31,609 bases of DNA, taken from CAZOHN01 sp964579325 (GTDB lineage: Bacteria > Pseudomonadota > Alphaproteobacteria > Rhodobacterales > Rhodobacteraceae). The position numbers were made by a program, and so were the translations under genes. The DNA is taken from NCBI GenBank assembly GCA_964579325.1, contig CAZOHN010000018.1, positions 1 through 31,609 on the forward strand, in the 5' to 3' direction. The notes beneath the pieces were generated by a model. It was not told the origin of the DNA, did no database searches, and saw nothing but the letters and a program-made list of their open reading frames with translations. Shown here piece by piece: positions 1-7,692 of this stretch (its first letter is position 1; each line of letters starts with the position of its first letter).

Positions 1-392
1 GCCTGATGGGCTTCGGCCACCGGGTCTACAAGAACTTCGACCCTCGGGCGAAGGTCATGAAGCAGTCGGCCGACGAGGTCCTGGGCCTGCTCGGCGTCTC
101 GAACAACCCGCTGCTGCAGGTTGCCAAGGAACTGGAGAAGATCGCGCTCGAGGACGAGTACTTCGTCTCGAAGAAGCTCTACCCGAACGTCGACTTCTAT
201 TCAGGCATCATCCTTGAGGCGATGGGCTTCCCGACGTCGATGTTCACACCCATCTTCGCGCTGTCGCGCACCGTGGGCTGGATCAGCCAGTGGAAAGAGA
301 TGATCGCGGACCCGACCCAGAAGATCGGCCGCCCGCGCCAGCTCTATGTCGGCCAACCGCGCCGCGACTACACCGACGTCGAAAAGCGCTGA
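1..392 (+). CDS. gltA: Citrate synthase, C-terminal part (gene starts before the window)
   Basis: This is the last 130 or so residues of a type II citrate synthase, which condenses oxaloacetate and acetyl-CoA in the first step of the TCA cycle. The fragment carries the active-site histidine in MGFGHRVYKNFDPRA, the catalytic aspartate in the PNVDFYSG segment, and the arginine-rich IGRPRQLY segment near the C-terminus that binds substrate carboxylates. The reading frame is open from the first bases, so the methionine at position 6 is internal and not a start. The stop is TGA at 390-392. A GC-rich hairpin with a short T run follows 23 bases later and probably ends the transcript. The identity is secure; the N-terminal two thirds are outside the window. 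Confidence 0.96.
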   Translation, partial: LMGFGHRVYKNFDPRAKVMKQSADEVLGLLGVSNNPLLQVAKELEKIALEDEYFVSKKLYPNVDFYSGIILEAMGFPTSMFTPIFALSRTVGWISQWKEMIADPTQKIGRPRQLYVGQPRRDYTDVEKR

Positions 393-415
393 ACCGTCGC
401 CACACCCCGATCGAG

Positions 416-440
416 CGGCCGCCCCCCGGGGCGGCCGTTT
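416..440 (+). terminator. Rho-independent terminator after gltA
   Basis: Positions 416-425 and 428-437 are a perfect 10-base inverted repeat (CGGCCGCCCC / GGGGCGGCCG), followed by TTTC. The T run is short, as is common in GC-rich alphaproteobacteria. A second hairpin lies at 454-479 (GCTGC TGCG / CGCA GA GCAGC), with no T run; it may be a backup terminator or part of the leader of the next gene. Confidence 0.75.
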
Positions 441-541
441 CACGTTGATGTGCGCTGCTGCGTTGTGCCGCAGAGCAGCAGGATGAAACCGTGGGTCGGT
501 TCTCTATCTGTCGAGGTGCGAACAGATCCGAGGGAAACGCC

Positions 542-1180
542 ATGAAAGACACCTATGGTCCGGTCGGCCCGGAGCTTGACCTGCATCACGCGCCAAAGGA
601 CATCCACGATCGCATCGCGCTGCGCTTCGTGAAGTTCCTGCGCGTCTTCGCGGACCGCTTCTTTGCCAAGCGCTACGGGCACCGGGCTGTCGTGCTTGAA
701 ACGGTTGCGGCGGTTCCGGGAATGGTCGGAGGACTTCTTCAGCATCTCAAGGCGCTGCGCCACATCCGGGACGACGAGGGCTGGATCCGCGAGCTTCTAG
801 ACGAGGCCGAGAACGAACGCATGCATCTCATGACCTTCATCCAGATCGCCCAGCCCAGCCGCCTGGAGCGCCTGATCATCATGATCGGGCAGGCCGTCTT
901 CTACAATTTCTACTTCTTCCTCTACCTCTTCGCACCGCGCACCGCACACCGCGTGGTCGGCTACCTCGAGGAAGAGGCTGTGGTCAGCTACACCCAGTAC
1001 CTCGCCGAGATCGATGCTGGCCGCGTGGAGAACGTGCCCGCGCCCCGGATCGCGCTCGACTACTGGAACCTGCCAGAGGGCACGCGGCTTCGGGACGTGG
1101 TGGTTGTCATCCGTGCCGACGAGGCCGGCCACCGAGACAAGAACCATGGGTTCGCCGACGCGATAGCAGCAAGGCAGTAG
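542..1180 (+). CDS. aox: Alternative oxidase (cyanide-insensitive ubiquinol oxidase)
   Basis: The 212-residue product belongs to the di-iron alternative oxidase family. These enzymes oxidise ubiquinol and reduce oxygen to water at the membrane without pumping protons. All the metal-ligand motifs are present in order: LET (E53), NERMHL (E92, H95), LEEEA (around residues 142-146) and RADEAGHRD (E194, H197). The hydrophobic stretch at about 110-130 fits the monotopic membrane-binding helix. At about 212 residues it matches bacterial rather than longer plant forms and has no targeting extension. I chose the ATG at 542 because GAGGGAA at 530-536 is a good ribosome binding site; an in-frame start at 491 lacks one. 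It follows gltA but is separated by a terminator, so it probably has its own promoter in the 441-541 gap. No regulator gene is adjacent. Confidence 0.95.
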   Translation: MKDTYGPVGPELDLHHAPKDIHDRIALRFVKFLRVFADRFFAKRYGHRAVVLETVAAVPGMVGGLLQHLKALRHIRDDEGWIRELLDEAENERMHLMTFIQIAQPSRLERLIIMIGQAVFYNFYFFLYLFAPRTAHRVVGYLEEEAVVSYTQYLAEIDAGRVENVPAPRIALDYWNLPEGTRLRDVVVVIRADEAGHRDKNHGFADAIAARQ

Positions 1181-1346
1181 GCCGCCACGCATCGAAACCA
1201 GCCGGACTGCCGTGGCGGTCCGGGACTGGATGAAGTGCCCCGAAACACCATAGTGCCGCCGACCTGTCGTCGCGTTCCTGCCACGCTCCGCCGCCAGACC
1301 GCCGCCATAGCCCCGAGGGGTCGAGCTAAGGTCTGGGAGAGTTGCA

Positions 1347-2264
1347 ATGGCGTATACAGAGTTCCTGATCACCGGTGCGGTGAACGTGCGTGTTCGGGTG
1401 ACCGACCTCGGCGGAGGTCAGTTCCAGTTCGACGTGGCGGTCGTCACCGAGGGCCCGGACTACACCGGCATGATCGGCGAACTGAACGGCGTCTACTTCA
1501 ACCTACCCGATGAAAACGCCAGCTTCGACTACGACGACCTCTCCATCGACGGCGTGCTGAAGTCGGTCATCAAGGAGGATGGTGTGAACAACCTCGGCGG
1601 CGGGATCAACCTGTCGGGCGAGGTCATCAAGGAGAACGGCGGCGGCTTCGATGCCGGTGTGGTCATCGACTGGACCGGACTTGCCGGCGGTGAAGGCGCA
1701 CTTTCGGGGTCGTTCGTGCTCACCGATGCCTCCAGCACCCTGACACTCGAGCATTTCACGACGGACTTCCCCGACCAGTACTTTGGCATCCGGCTGACAT
1801 CAGTGGGAGAGCCTGACGGACCGCGGAACGACTCGCTCAAGCTCGGCGGATATCCCGACGATGAGATCGTGACGGACGATGGCGGCGACCCGACGACCAC
1901 GGCCGTCGATGACATGATGTTCGTGCTTTCCGATGAGGCGTTCAATGACCCGGGCGTCTTCGATTTCCTCGACGGCACCGACACGATCCTGTTCAATGAC
2001 ATGACCGATGACAGCCCCTACGCCGACGCCGTGACCGCGGTGAACGGCTTGGCCGACAATCTCGGACAGGTGGTCACCGGGTCCAACGGCGGGCTGATGA
2101 TCATCTATGCCGATGGCAAGGTCGACTTCTCGGCCAATGGCGAATTCGACTATCTCGGCGACTTCGAAACGGCCGAGACTGCGTTCACCTACGAGATCGA
2201 GGGCGGCGCAACGGCGACGGTCTTCGTCACGGTGGCCGGCATCGGCGGCGTCGACATCGGGTGA
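1347..2264 (+). CDS. Acidic protein with a C-terminal VCBS/cadherin-like repeat, function unknown
   Basis: The 305-residue protein is rich in Asp, Gly, Thr and Val and very poor in Lys and Cys, like bacterial extracellular repeat proteins. Residues from about 205 to 300 resemble a VCBS-type repeat of large RTX-type adhesins: an N-G-x-A-x-N-x-G-Q-V-V-x-G-S-N-G-G core, then a Y-A-D-G-K-V-D-F turn, and a closing F-T-Y-E-I strand followed by alternating T-V-F-V-T-V. The N-terminal 200 residues are not familiar to me. No Sec signal peptide is visible and no nonapeptide RTX repeats occur, so a route out of the cell is not obvious; an uncleaved C-terminal type I secretion signal is possible. GGGAG at 1333-1337 supports the ATG start. 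It converges with the next gene, 12 bases away. The family call is inference. Confidence 0.75.
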   Translation: MAYTEFLITGAVNVRVRVTDLGGGQFQFDVAVVTEGPDYTGMIGELNGVYFNLPDENASFDYDDLSIDGVLKSVIKEDGVNNLGGGINLSGEVIKENGGGFDAGVVIDWTGLAGGEGALSGSFVLTDASSTLTLEHFTTDFPDQYFGIRLTSVGEPDGPRNDSLKLGGYPDDEIVTDDGGDPTTTAVDDMMFVLSDEAFNDPGVFDFLDGTDTILFNDMTDDSPYADAVTAVNGLADNLGQVVTGSNGGLMIIYADGKVDFSANGEFDYLGDFETAETAFTYEIEGGATATVFVTVAGIGGVDIG

Positions 2265-2276
2265 CGCGCCAGCAAG

Positions 2277-3005
2277 TCACGCGGTCGCCTCGTCTTCCTC
2301 CGTCGCGGCGCCCTTGCTGCGGCGGAGCGGGCGGGCAAGTGCGAGATCCGCGCGTCCCTTGGTGAGCCAGGAAAGCGCGAAGGCCCAGACGGCGATCGCC
2401 TCGAGCCACAGGACAAGCCGCAGGTCATTCACGATGGCCTGCGGCGCCGCCGGTCCGCGGATCTTGAACCAGGAAGCCAGGATCACGAGGCCTGCCATCA
2501 CGAGGATCAGCCAACCACAGGACCGGTAGATCTTGCGGCGGTAGGGCTTTGCCGTGCGCGCGAACTTCACCAAACAGATGTAGGCAAGGCAGAGCAGAAA
2601 CACGATGGCGGAGGCATAGTGGCCAATCGCTGCACCGACACTCCCGAGCATCGCTTGGGAAACGGAGGAGACGGCGGAACCGGCAGGTCCCTCGTTTGGA
2701 AAGAACGCAACGCCCAGGGCGGCGATGCCGGCCAAAGTCGTCACGCTGTCGTCCGAGATCGCTTCGCCCGACTGCCTCAGGTGCCCAGGATAGGCGATAA
2801 GGAAAATGGCGATCGCCGTCATGATGCCTACGAAGAGGTCGCGCAGGAGCGTGTGATAGTAGTCGGAGATCGAAGGCTCCATGTCGCCCAGCGAAACCAT
2901 CCCCCCAAGGATCAGGATCAGCGGGAGCGACAGGCCGAGCCAGCCAAGCGCTTGTCGGACCCGGTAGTACGACAGCACCAGTTCATCGCGCAGTTGCTCG
3001 GGCAT
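2277..3005 (-). CDS. Six-helix integral membrane protein, function unknown
   Basis: The 242-residue protein has six predicted membrane segments at about residues 20-40, 57-75, 87-103, 128-147, 163-181 and 195-215. The conserved-looking stretch SISDYYHTLLRDLFVG lies between the first two. The C-terminus is short, hydrophilic and acidic. I do not recognise a catalytic motif or transporter signature. The reading frame stays open upstream to about 3320, but that extension is arginine- and proline-rich shadow sequence opposite the neighbouring gene. The ATG at 3005, with GGAG eight bases before it, is the credible start. It is the last gene of the long minus-strand block, 85 bases after the enoyl-CoA hydratase gene, and may be co-transcribed with it. 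Confidence 0.8.
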   Translation of the reverse strand: MPEQLRDELVLSYYRVRQALGWLGLSLPLILILGGMVSLGDMEPSISDYYHTLLRDLFVGIMTAIAIFLIAYPGHLRQSGEAISDDSVTTLAGIAALGVAFFPNEGPAGSAVSSVSQAMLGSVGAAIGHYASAIVFLLCLAYICLVKFARTAKPYRRKIYRSCGWLILVMAGLVILASWFKIRGPAAPQAIVNDLRLVLWLEAIAVWAFALSWLTKGRADLALARPLRRSKGAATEEDEATA

Positions 3006-3090
3006 GGATCGGCTCCGCTGTCGAAAGGGTGACGCGAGAGTAAACCTGTGGCCGCGGTCCGTCGAGTAGGGCGTTCCCGCCCTGCCCCGG

Positions 3091-3867
3091 TCAGTGCCCC
3101 GCGAACCTCGGTGCGCGCTTTTCGAGGAAGGCAGTGACCCCTTCGCGAAAATCGGCGGTGCGGCCGCAGTCGCCCTGGAGCCGCGCCTCGAGCGCAAGCT
3201 GTTCGGGCAGGGTGTTGGTGGCACTCTCCCGCAAGGCCGACTTGAGGTGCCGGAAGGCAGCTGTCGGTCCCGCCGCGAGCTGTTGCGCACGAGTGCGCCA
3301 GTGGGTGGCGAAGTCGGCATCGGGCACCGCCTCCCAGATCATGCCCCAGTCGGCGGCCTGTCGCGCCGGGACGGCTTCGGCGAAGAGGCACGCGCCCATT
3401 GCGCGGGCGAGTCCGATCTGCCGGGGCAACCACCATGTGCCACCCGCGTCGGGAATCAGCCCGATCCGGGAGAAGGCCTGAATGAACTGGGCACTGTCAG
3501 CTGCTATGACGACATCTGCGGCGAGCGCAAGATTTGCGCCCGCGCCAGCCGCGGTCCCGTTGACTGCCGCGATGGTTGGAACCGGGCAATCGTAGATCGC
3601 CTTGAGAAGGGGTTCGTATTCGTCACGAAGGGTAGCTTCGAGGTCAATATCGGCGGCACTCCCGCCATCGGCGAGGTCCTGGCCGGAGCAGAAGGCGCGA
3701 CCAGTTCCAGTCAGCACCACGACGCGCGCCTTGCCACTGGCCTCGGCCAGCGCCGCCAGAATCTCGCGCCGCATCTGGCGGTTGAGGGCGTTCATCACCT
3801 CGGGTCGGTTCATCGTGATGACGGCCACATCGCCGACCATGACTGAGGTGATCGTGTCGTCAGCCAT
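3091..3867 (-). CDS. Enoyl-CoA hydratase/isomerase, PaaG-like
   Basis: The 258-residue protein is a crotonase-fold enzyme. The oxyanion-hole segments are CSGQDL (60-65) and AAGAGA (106-111), and the acidic catalytic residue is likely D140 in GLIPDAGGTW. The closest family I recall is PaaG, the isomerase that converts ring-1,2-epoxyphenylacetyl-CoA to oxepin-CoA: the GMIWEAV segment, the TNTLPEQLALE helix and the REGVTAFLEKR end all fit PaaG. Family members also act as 2,3- to 3,4-dehydroadipyl-CoA isomerases, so the substrate is uncertain. No other phenylacetate catabolism gene is in the window. It lies 69 bases downstream of ccmH and is probably read from the same transcript. AGGAGAG just upstream supports the start. 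Confidence 0.85.
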   Translation of the reverse strand: MADDTITSVMVGDVAVITMNRPEVMNALNRQMRREILAALAEASGKARVVVLTGTGRAFCSGQDLADGGSAADIDLEATLRDEYEPLLKAIYDCPVPTIAAVNGTAAGAGANLALAADVVIAADSAQFIQAFSRIGLIPDAGGTWWLPRQIGLARAMGACLFAEAVPARQAADWGMIWEAVPDADFATHWRTRAQQLAAGPTAAFRHLKSALRESATNTLPEQLALEARLQGDCGRTADFREGVTAFLEKRAPRFAGH

Positions 3868-3936
3868 TTTGTCTCTCCTGCCCGCACATCGGGAGCATAA
3901 GCGCCGCCATGACAGGGAGAGAAGCGGAACGCGGCG

Positions 3937-4416
3937 TCAGTCCTTGAGAAGCTCGGCGAGGTGGGCCTTCTCAGCCTCACTCAGATCATCCGCCGACGGT
4001 TCCGGCGCACTGCGCCGATGCATGACGTAGGCGGCGCCGACGCCGACCGCGATGAGGAACATCGCCGGCCCCGCTATCCAGAGTATCAAGTTGGCACCGC
4101 CCCGGGTGGGGTTGAGAAGGACGTACTCGCCATAGCGCGCGACGACGAAGTCAATCACCTCGGCATCGCTATCGCCCGCGACCAGGCGCTCCCGCACAAG
4201 AAGGCGCAGGTCGCGCGCGAGTTCCGCGTTCGACTCGTCGATCGACTCATTGCGGCAGACAAGGCAGCGCAGGCCAGCCGAGAGGTCGCGGGCGCGCTCC
4301 TCAAGGGCCGGGTCGGCGAGGATCTCGTCGGGCTGTACGGCAACTGCGGGCGTCATCAGCCCGCCCGCCGATAACAACAGCCCGGCAAACGCTCCGATGA
4401 GTGGTCCCCTGATCAT
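3937..4416 (-). CDS. ccmH: Cytochrome c maturation protein CcmH
   Basis: The 159-residue protein has a signal sequence (about residues 1-26), a periplasmic domain with the LRCLVCRNESI motif (C51, C54), a membrane helix at about 108-131 and a short charged cytoplasmic tail. CcmH (also called Ccl2) is the periplasmic thioredoxin-like partner that handles the reduced CXXCH motif of apocytochrome c and delivers it to the CcmF haem lyase. The length fits the short form, without the C-terminal TPR domain of enterobacterial CcmH; a separate CcmI would be expected elsewhere. Its ATG overlaps the TGA of ccmF by ATGA, so the two are translationally coupled. An Arg replaces the usual Gln after the second Cys (CRN rather than CQN). 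Confidence 0.95.
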   Translation of the reverse strand: MIRGPLIGAFAGLLLSAGGLMTPAVAVQPDEILADPALEERARDLSAGLRCLVCRNESIDESNAELARDLRLLVRERLVAGDSDAEVIDFVVARYGEYVLLNPTRGGANLILWIAGPAMFLIAVGVGAAYVMHRRSAPEPSADDLSEAEKAHLAELLKD

Positions 4417-6386
4417 TCCGCCGGAACCGCTCCCGGCGCGGTCTTGCGTGCGCCTGCAGCCACCCGGTAGCGCCGGTCAGTGAGACTCAGGACACCGCCA
4501 AGCGCCATGATGACCGACCCGCCCCAGATCCAGTTCGCGAGCGGCTTGATGTAGGTCCGCACTGCCCAGCCTCCGCCATCCTGCGGATCACCGATTACGA
4601 GGTAGACGTCCCGCCAGAAGCCGTTGTCGATTGCGGCCTCAGTCGTCGGCATCTGCGCGACGGGGTAGACACGCTTCTCGGGGAAGAGAACGGCAACCTC
4701 CCGGTCGTTCCGGTAGACGGCCATCTCGGCCATCGTCGAACGGTAGTTCGGCCCCTCCACGTCCCGGACGTCCCGCAGTTCGATCTCATAGGAGGCCACC
4801 GTAAAGCGTTCCCCCTCGCGCGCCACGCGGATGTCCTCAACCTGCCAGGCCAGGTGGACCGCAACACCCGTGACGGTAAGGCCGAACCCTATGTGAGCCA
4901 CCGCCTTGCCCCAGTCCGCCCGCGGGAGGCGCCCAAGCCGGCCGATCCGTTCGCCGAGGGCACCACGCCCGGCCCGCTGCCAAAGGTCGAGCGACGCCCC
5001 GATGACCACCCAGACCCCAAGCGCGATTCCGACCGGAGCGAGCGCTGAGGTGCCGGTCTGGACCGAGAAGGCGAGCGCCGCGGAGGCGAATACCAGTATG
5101 GCCAGCGGCCAGAGGGGCCTGGCCGCACGGCCGAGCCGGGCACGCTTCCATGGCAGCACCGAACCGAGCGGAAGAAGCACGGCGATAGCGACCACGAAGG
5201 GGGTGAAGGCCGCATCGAAGAACGGCGGTCCGACCGACAGCTTGCGGTCGAAGGCCATCTCGGCGATCAGCGGCCAGATTGTGCCGATGAAGACGACGAA
5301 AGCGGAGACCGTCAGCAGGATATTGTTCGCGAGGATCCCCGTCTCGCGGCTGACGGTCGAGAACACTCCCTTGGCTTCCATGGCATGCGCTCGCGCCGCG
5401 AAGAGCGTCAGCGCACCCCCCATGAAGACAGCAAGGATCAGCAAGATGAACACCCCGCGCTCGGGGTCGTTGGCGAAGGCGTGCACGCTCGTCAGGACGC
5501 CTGATCGAACGATGAAGGCACCCACCAGCGAGAACCCGAAGGCCATGATCGCCAAGAGGATCGTCCAGGCCTTCAACGCCTCGCGTTTCTCGACCACGAT
5601 GGCCGAGTGCAACAGAGCCGCAGAGATCAGCCAGGGCATGAAGGACGCATTCTCGACCGGGTCCCAGAACCAGAAGCCGCCCCAGCCCAGTTCGTAGTAG
5701 GCCCACCACGAACCCAATGCGATCCCGATCGTCAGGAACAGCCAGGCGGCCAAAGTCCAAGGCCGCACCCAACGGCCCCAGGCTGCATCGACGCGGCCCT
5801 CGATCAACGCGGCAACCGCGAAGGAGAACGTCATCGATAGACCGACGTAGCCGAGATAGAGGAACGGGGGGTGGAACGCGAGGCCCGGGTCCTGCAAGAG
5901 CGGGTTCAGGTCCTGCCCGTCAAAGGGCGGCACCGCGAGGCGCAGGAACGGGTTCGAGGTGAACAGGATGAACGCCAGAAAGGCCACCCCGATCGCTGCC
6001 TGCACGGAAAGAACGCGCGCCCTGAGCGTCGGCGGAAGGTTGCCGCCGAACCAGGCGGCGCAAGCTCCGAAGAGTGCCAGGATCAGCACCCACAAAAGCA
6101 GCGAACCCTCGTGGTTCCCCCAGACGCCGCTTATCTTGTAAATGAGCGGTTTGGCCGTGTGGGAATTCAGCACCACCAGTTGCAGGGAGAAGTCCGAGGT
6201 CACGAACGCATATGTCAATGCCGCGAAGGAGAACCCCACGAGCAGGAACTGCACCGTCGCCGCAGGCTCGGCCACGGCCATCCAGCCTGGCCACCTTTTC
6301 CAGGCACCGATCATGGGCATCACCATCTGCACGGTGGCAACGGCGAGGGCGAGGACGAGGGCGAAGTGGCCGAGTTCTACGATCAT
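4413..6386 (-). CDS. ccmF: Cytochrome c haem lyase subunit CcmF
   Basis: The 657-residue polytopic membrane protein is CcmF (Ccl1), the subunit that takes haem from CcmE and attaches it to apocytochrome c in the periplasm. The tryptophan-rich haem-handling motif WGGFWFWDPVEN lies at residues 235-246. Conserved periplasmic histidines appear at H173 (FHPPFLY) and H302 (VHAF). The NHEGS segment near residue 91 and a large periplasmic loop near the C-terminus are typical. The frame is open to 6506, but the product of ATG 6386 begins MIVELGHFALVLAL, the normal CcmF N-terminus. No strong ribosome binding site precedes it. It is followed by ccmH (4-base overlap) and preceded, unusually, by an 88-base gap and a holin gene rather than directly by ccmE. 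Confidence 0.96.
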   Translation of the reverse strand: MIVELGHFALVLALAVATVQMVMPMIGAWKRWPGWMAVAEPAATVQFLLVGFSFAALTYAFVTSDFSLQLVVLNSHTAKPLIYKISGVWGNHEGSLLLWVLILALFGACAAWFGGNLPPTLRARVLSVQAAIGVAFLAFILFTSNPFLRLAVPPFDGQDLNPLLQDPGLAFHPPFLYLGYVGLSMTFSFAVAALIEGRVDAAWGRWVRPWTLAAWLFLTIGIALGSWWAYYELGWGGFWFWDPVENASFMPWLISAALLHSAIVVEKREALKAWTILLAIMAFGFSLVGAFIVRSGVLTSVHAFANDPERGVFILLILAVFMGGALTLFAARAHAMEAKGVFSTVSRETGILANNILLTVSAFVVFIGTIWPLIAEMAFDRKLSVGPPFFDAAFTPFVVAIAVLLPLGSVLPWKRARLGRAARPLWPLAILVFASAALAFSVQTGTSALAPVGIALGVWVVIGASLDLWQRAGRGALGERIGRLGRLPRADWGKAVAHIGFGLTVTGVAVHLAWQVEDIRVAREGERFTVASYEIELRDVRDVEGPNYRSTMAEMAVYRNDREVAVLFPEKRVYPVAQMPTTEAAIDNGFWRDVYLVIGDPQDGGGWAVRTYIKPLANWIWGGSVIMALGGVLSLTDRRYRVAAGARKTAPGAVPAE

Positions 6387-6474
6387 GACGCGATCATAGG
6401 CGGCGACGTGGCGCTGGCCAATGGGGTGTGCGCCCCTGTCGCGGGTATTTGACCGCGACCTGCTTCTGGCCGGG

Positions 6475-7011
6475 TCAGGAACCCTGATGAGACCTCCATT
6501 CCGCAAGCGCCGGATTGTCGCCCTCGAAGGCGTCCACGTCCGTTCCCCGCTGCGGATTCATCTCGGGTGCGCCCGATCCCGCCGCGAGTGCGGCCACCGG
6601 GCGGCGGCCAGCCACCCGGCCACGGACGTAGTGGGCCTCACGCGCACCGAAGTAGAAGCCCACGATAGCGCCCAGAAGCCACCAGAGAGGTTCGGGCACA
6701 TAGGCAAGGCCCACCATGCGTTCGGCGAAACGGACCGGATCGACCATGGCGTAGACGAAGAGTCCAAGCGTGCCGAGGGCGAGCATGGGCCTCGGCAAGC
6801 GGTTCAGACCATTCACGAAGCGATCGAACAGACCGGGACGGATATGCTTGAATTCCTCCGAATGGGCCCCTAGCGCCGCAGTGTAGGCTTCGGCAGAAAG
6901 CTCCATCTGCCGGGTGGCATTCGGCACGAAGACCTCCGCAACATTGGTCGCGGCGTTCGCAAAGGCGGTAGTTGCCGCCGGACCGCCGAAAATCCGTCCG
7001 ATCAGCCCCAT
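6475..7011 (-). CDS. Holin, GTA type (three membrane segments)
   Basis: The 178-residue protein resembles the holin of Rhodobacterales gene transfer agents (the 3TM GTA holin family). It has an amphipathic N-terminal third (residues 1-60), hydrophobic segments at about 73-104 and 107-124, and a basic then acidic cytoplasmic tail. Holins form membrane lesions that let the endolysin reach the wall. It follows the endolysin gene with a 10-base overlap (7002-7011), so the pair is translationally coupled. In Rhodobacter capsulatus, as I recall, the GTA lysis genes (rcc00555 and rcc00556) also lie away from the main GTA structural cluster. No phage structural gene is nearby. The family call rests on topology, context and partial recall of the family sequence. 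Confidence 0.8.
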   Translation of the reverse strand: MGLIGRIFGGPAATTAFANAATNVAEVFVPNATRQMELSAEAYTAALGAHSEEFKHIRPGLFDRFVNGLNRLPRPMLALGTLGLFVYAMVDPVRFAERMVGLAYVPEPLWWLLGAIVGFYFGAREAHYVRGRVAGRRPVAALAAGSGAPEMNPQRGTDVDAFEGDNPALAEWRSHQGS

Positions 7012-7613
7012 TTTGACACCCGTGCGCGATGCTGTGCGTCCGTGAGGTGAAAGCGCGGCGCGATGAACTCCTCGGCCCGCGTGATCCAGCCACCCTTCCC
7101 GCCATCGCGGCGGCGGGCGTACTTGCGGCTCGCGGGGCGTGCGTCGGCGATGCTGTAGTAGTAGTTCCGGCGAGCGATCCCATAGGCGTCGGCGATGTGC
7201 TCGGGGGCGGCCCCCGCCGCGCGCTCGGCGGCGGCAAGTGTCATCGGGCCGAGTTGACCGTCCACCACGAGATCCTCGCCCATGTCGTTCAACAGGCGCT
7301 GCAGGATCCGCACCGCGTTTGCGCCCGAGTTCACGTACATGTCGAAGACCGTGGCCTGCAACTGCGCGGGCAGATGTGCAAGGCCGGGTCGTTTGAAGTA
7401 GTGCTCGACGTAGATTCCGCGGGCCTGTTCCCGTGTAAGTCGCCGCACATCGGCCGCCGTGACCCGGCCGTCGCCGGTGAGGTCGATCCCCAGCCGACGC
7501 ATGGTGTGAATGGTCACGCCGTACTTCGTTGCCCCGCCCGGATCATCGGGGTCATTCACATAACCGCCTTCGCGAGCCACGATTTCCTCGGCGATCTGTT
7601 CCACGCTGCGCAT
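7002..7613 (-). CDS. Endolysin, glycoside hydrolase family 108 (N-acetylmuramidase), GTA lysis type
   Basis: The 203-residue protein has the GH108 N-terminal signature REGGYVNDPDDPGGATKYG, with E15 as the predicted catalytic acid. The C-terminal half contains a peptidoglycan-binding segment (about 105-150, VDGQLGPMTL). It should cleave the glycan strand of murein. It has no signal peptide and therefore needs the adjacent holin to reach the periplasm. Residues 44-55 (DLTGDGRVTAAD) form a dockerin/EF-hand-like loop with acidic or polar residues at loop positions 1, 3, 5 and 12. The order endolysin then holin, with a 10-base overlap, matches my recollection of the Rhodobacter GTA lysis pair. The pair sits between ccmE (79 bases upstream) and ccmF in the same orientation. 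A prophage remnant is the alternative origin, but no other phage gene is visible. Confidence 0.9.
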   Translation of the reverse strand: MRSVEQIAEEIVAREGGYVNDPDDPGGATKYGVTIHTMRRLGIDLTGDGRVTAADVRRLTREQARGIYVEHYFKRPGLAHLPAQLQATVFDMYVNSGANAVRILQRLLNDMGEDLVVDGQLGPMTLAAAERAAGAAPEHIADAYGIARRNYYYSIADARPASRKYARRRDGGKGGWITRAEEFIAPRFHLTDAQHRARVSKWG

Positions 7614-7692
7614 CGTCCGGTCCCCTGTTGCGACGCGGGGAAACTGCCGGCATTTGGATTAATTTGGCGGGAATGGACCGTACGGTGGGGAT

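Noticed and set aside
1202..1223. Inverted repeat CCGGACTGCC/GGCGGTCCGG after the alternative oxidase gene, considered as a terminator
   Set aside because: It has a 2-base loop, a T-G pair and no T run. It may end the transcript, but the evidence is too weak for a feature.
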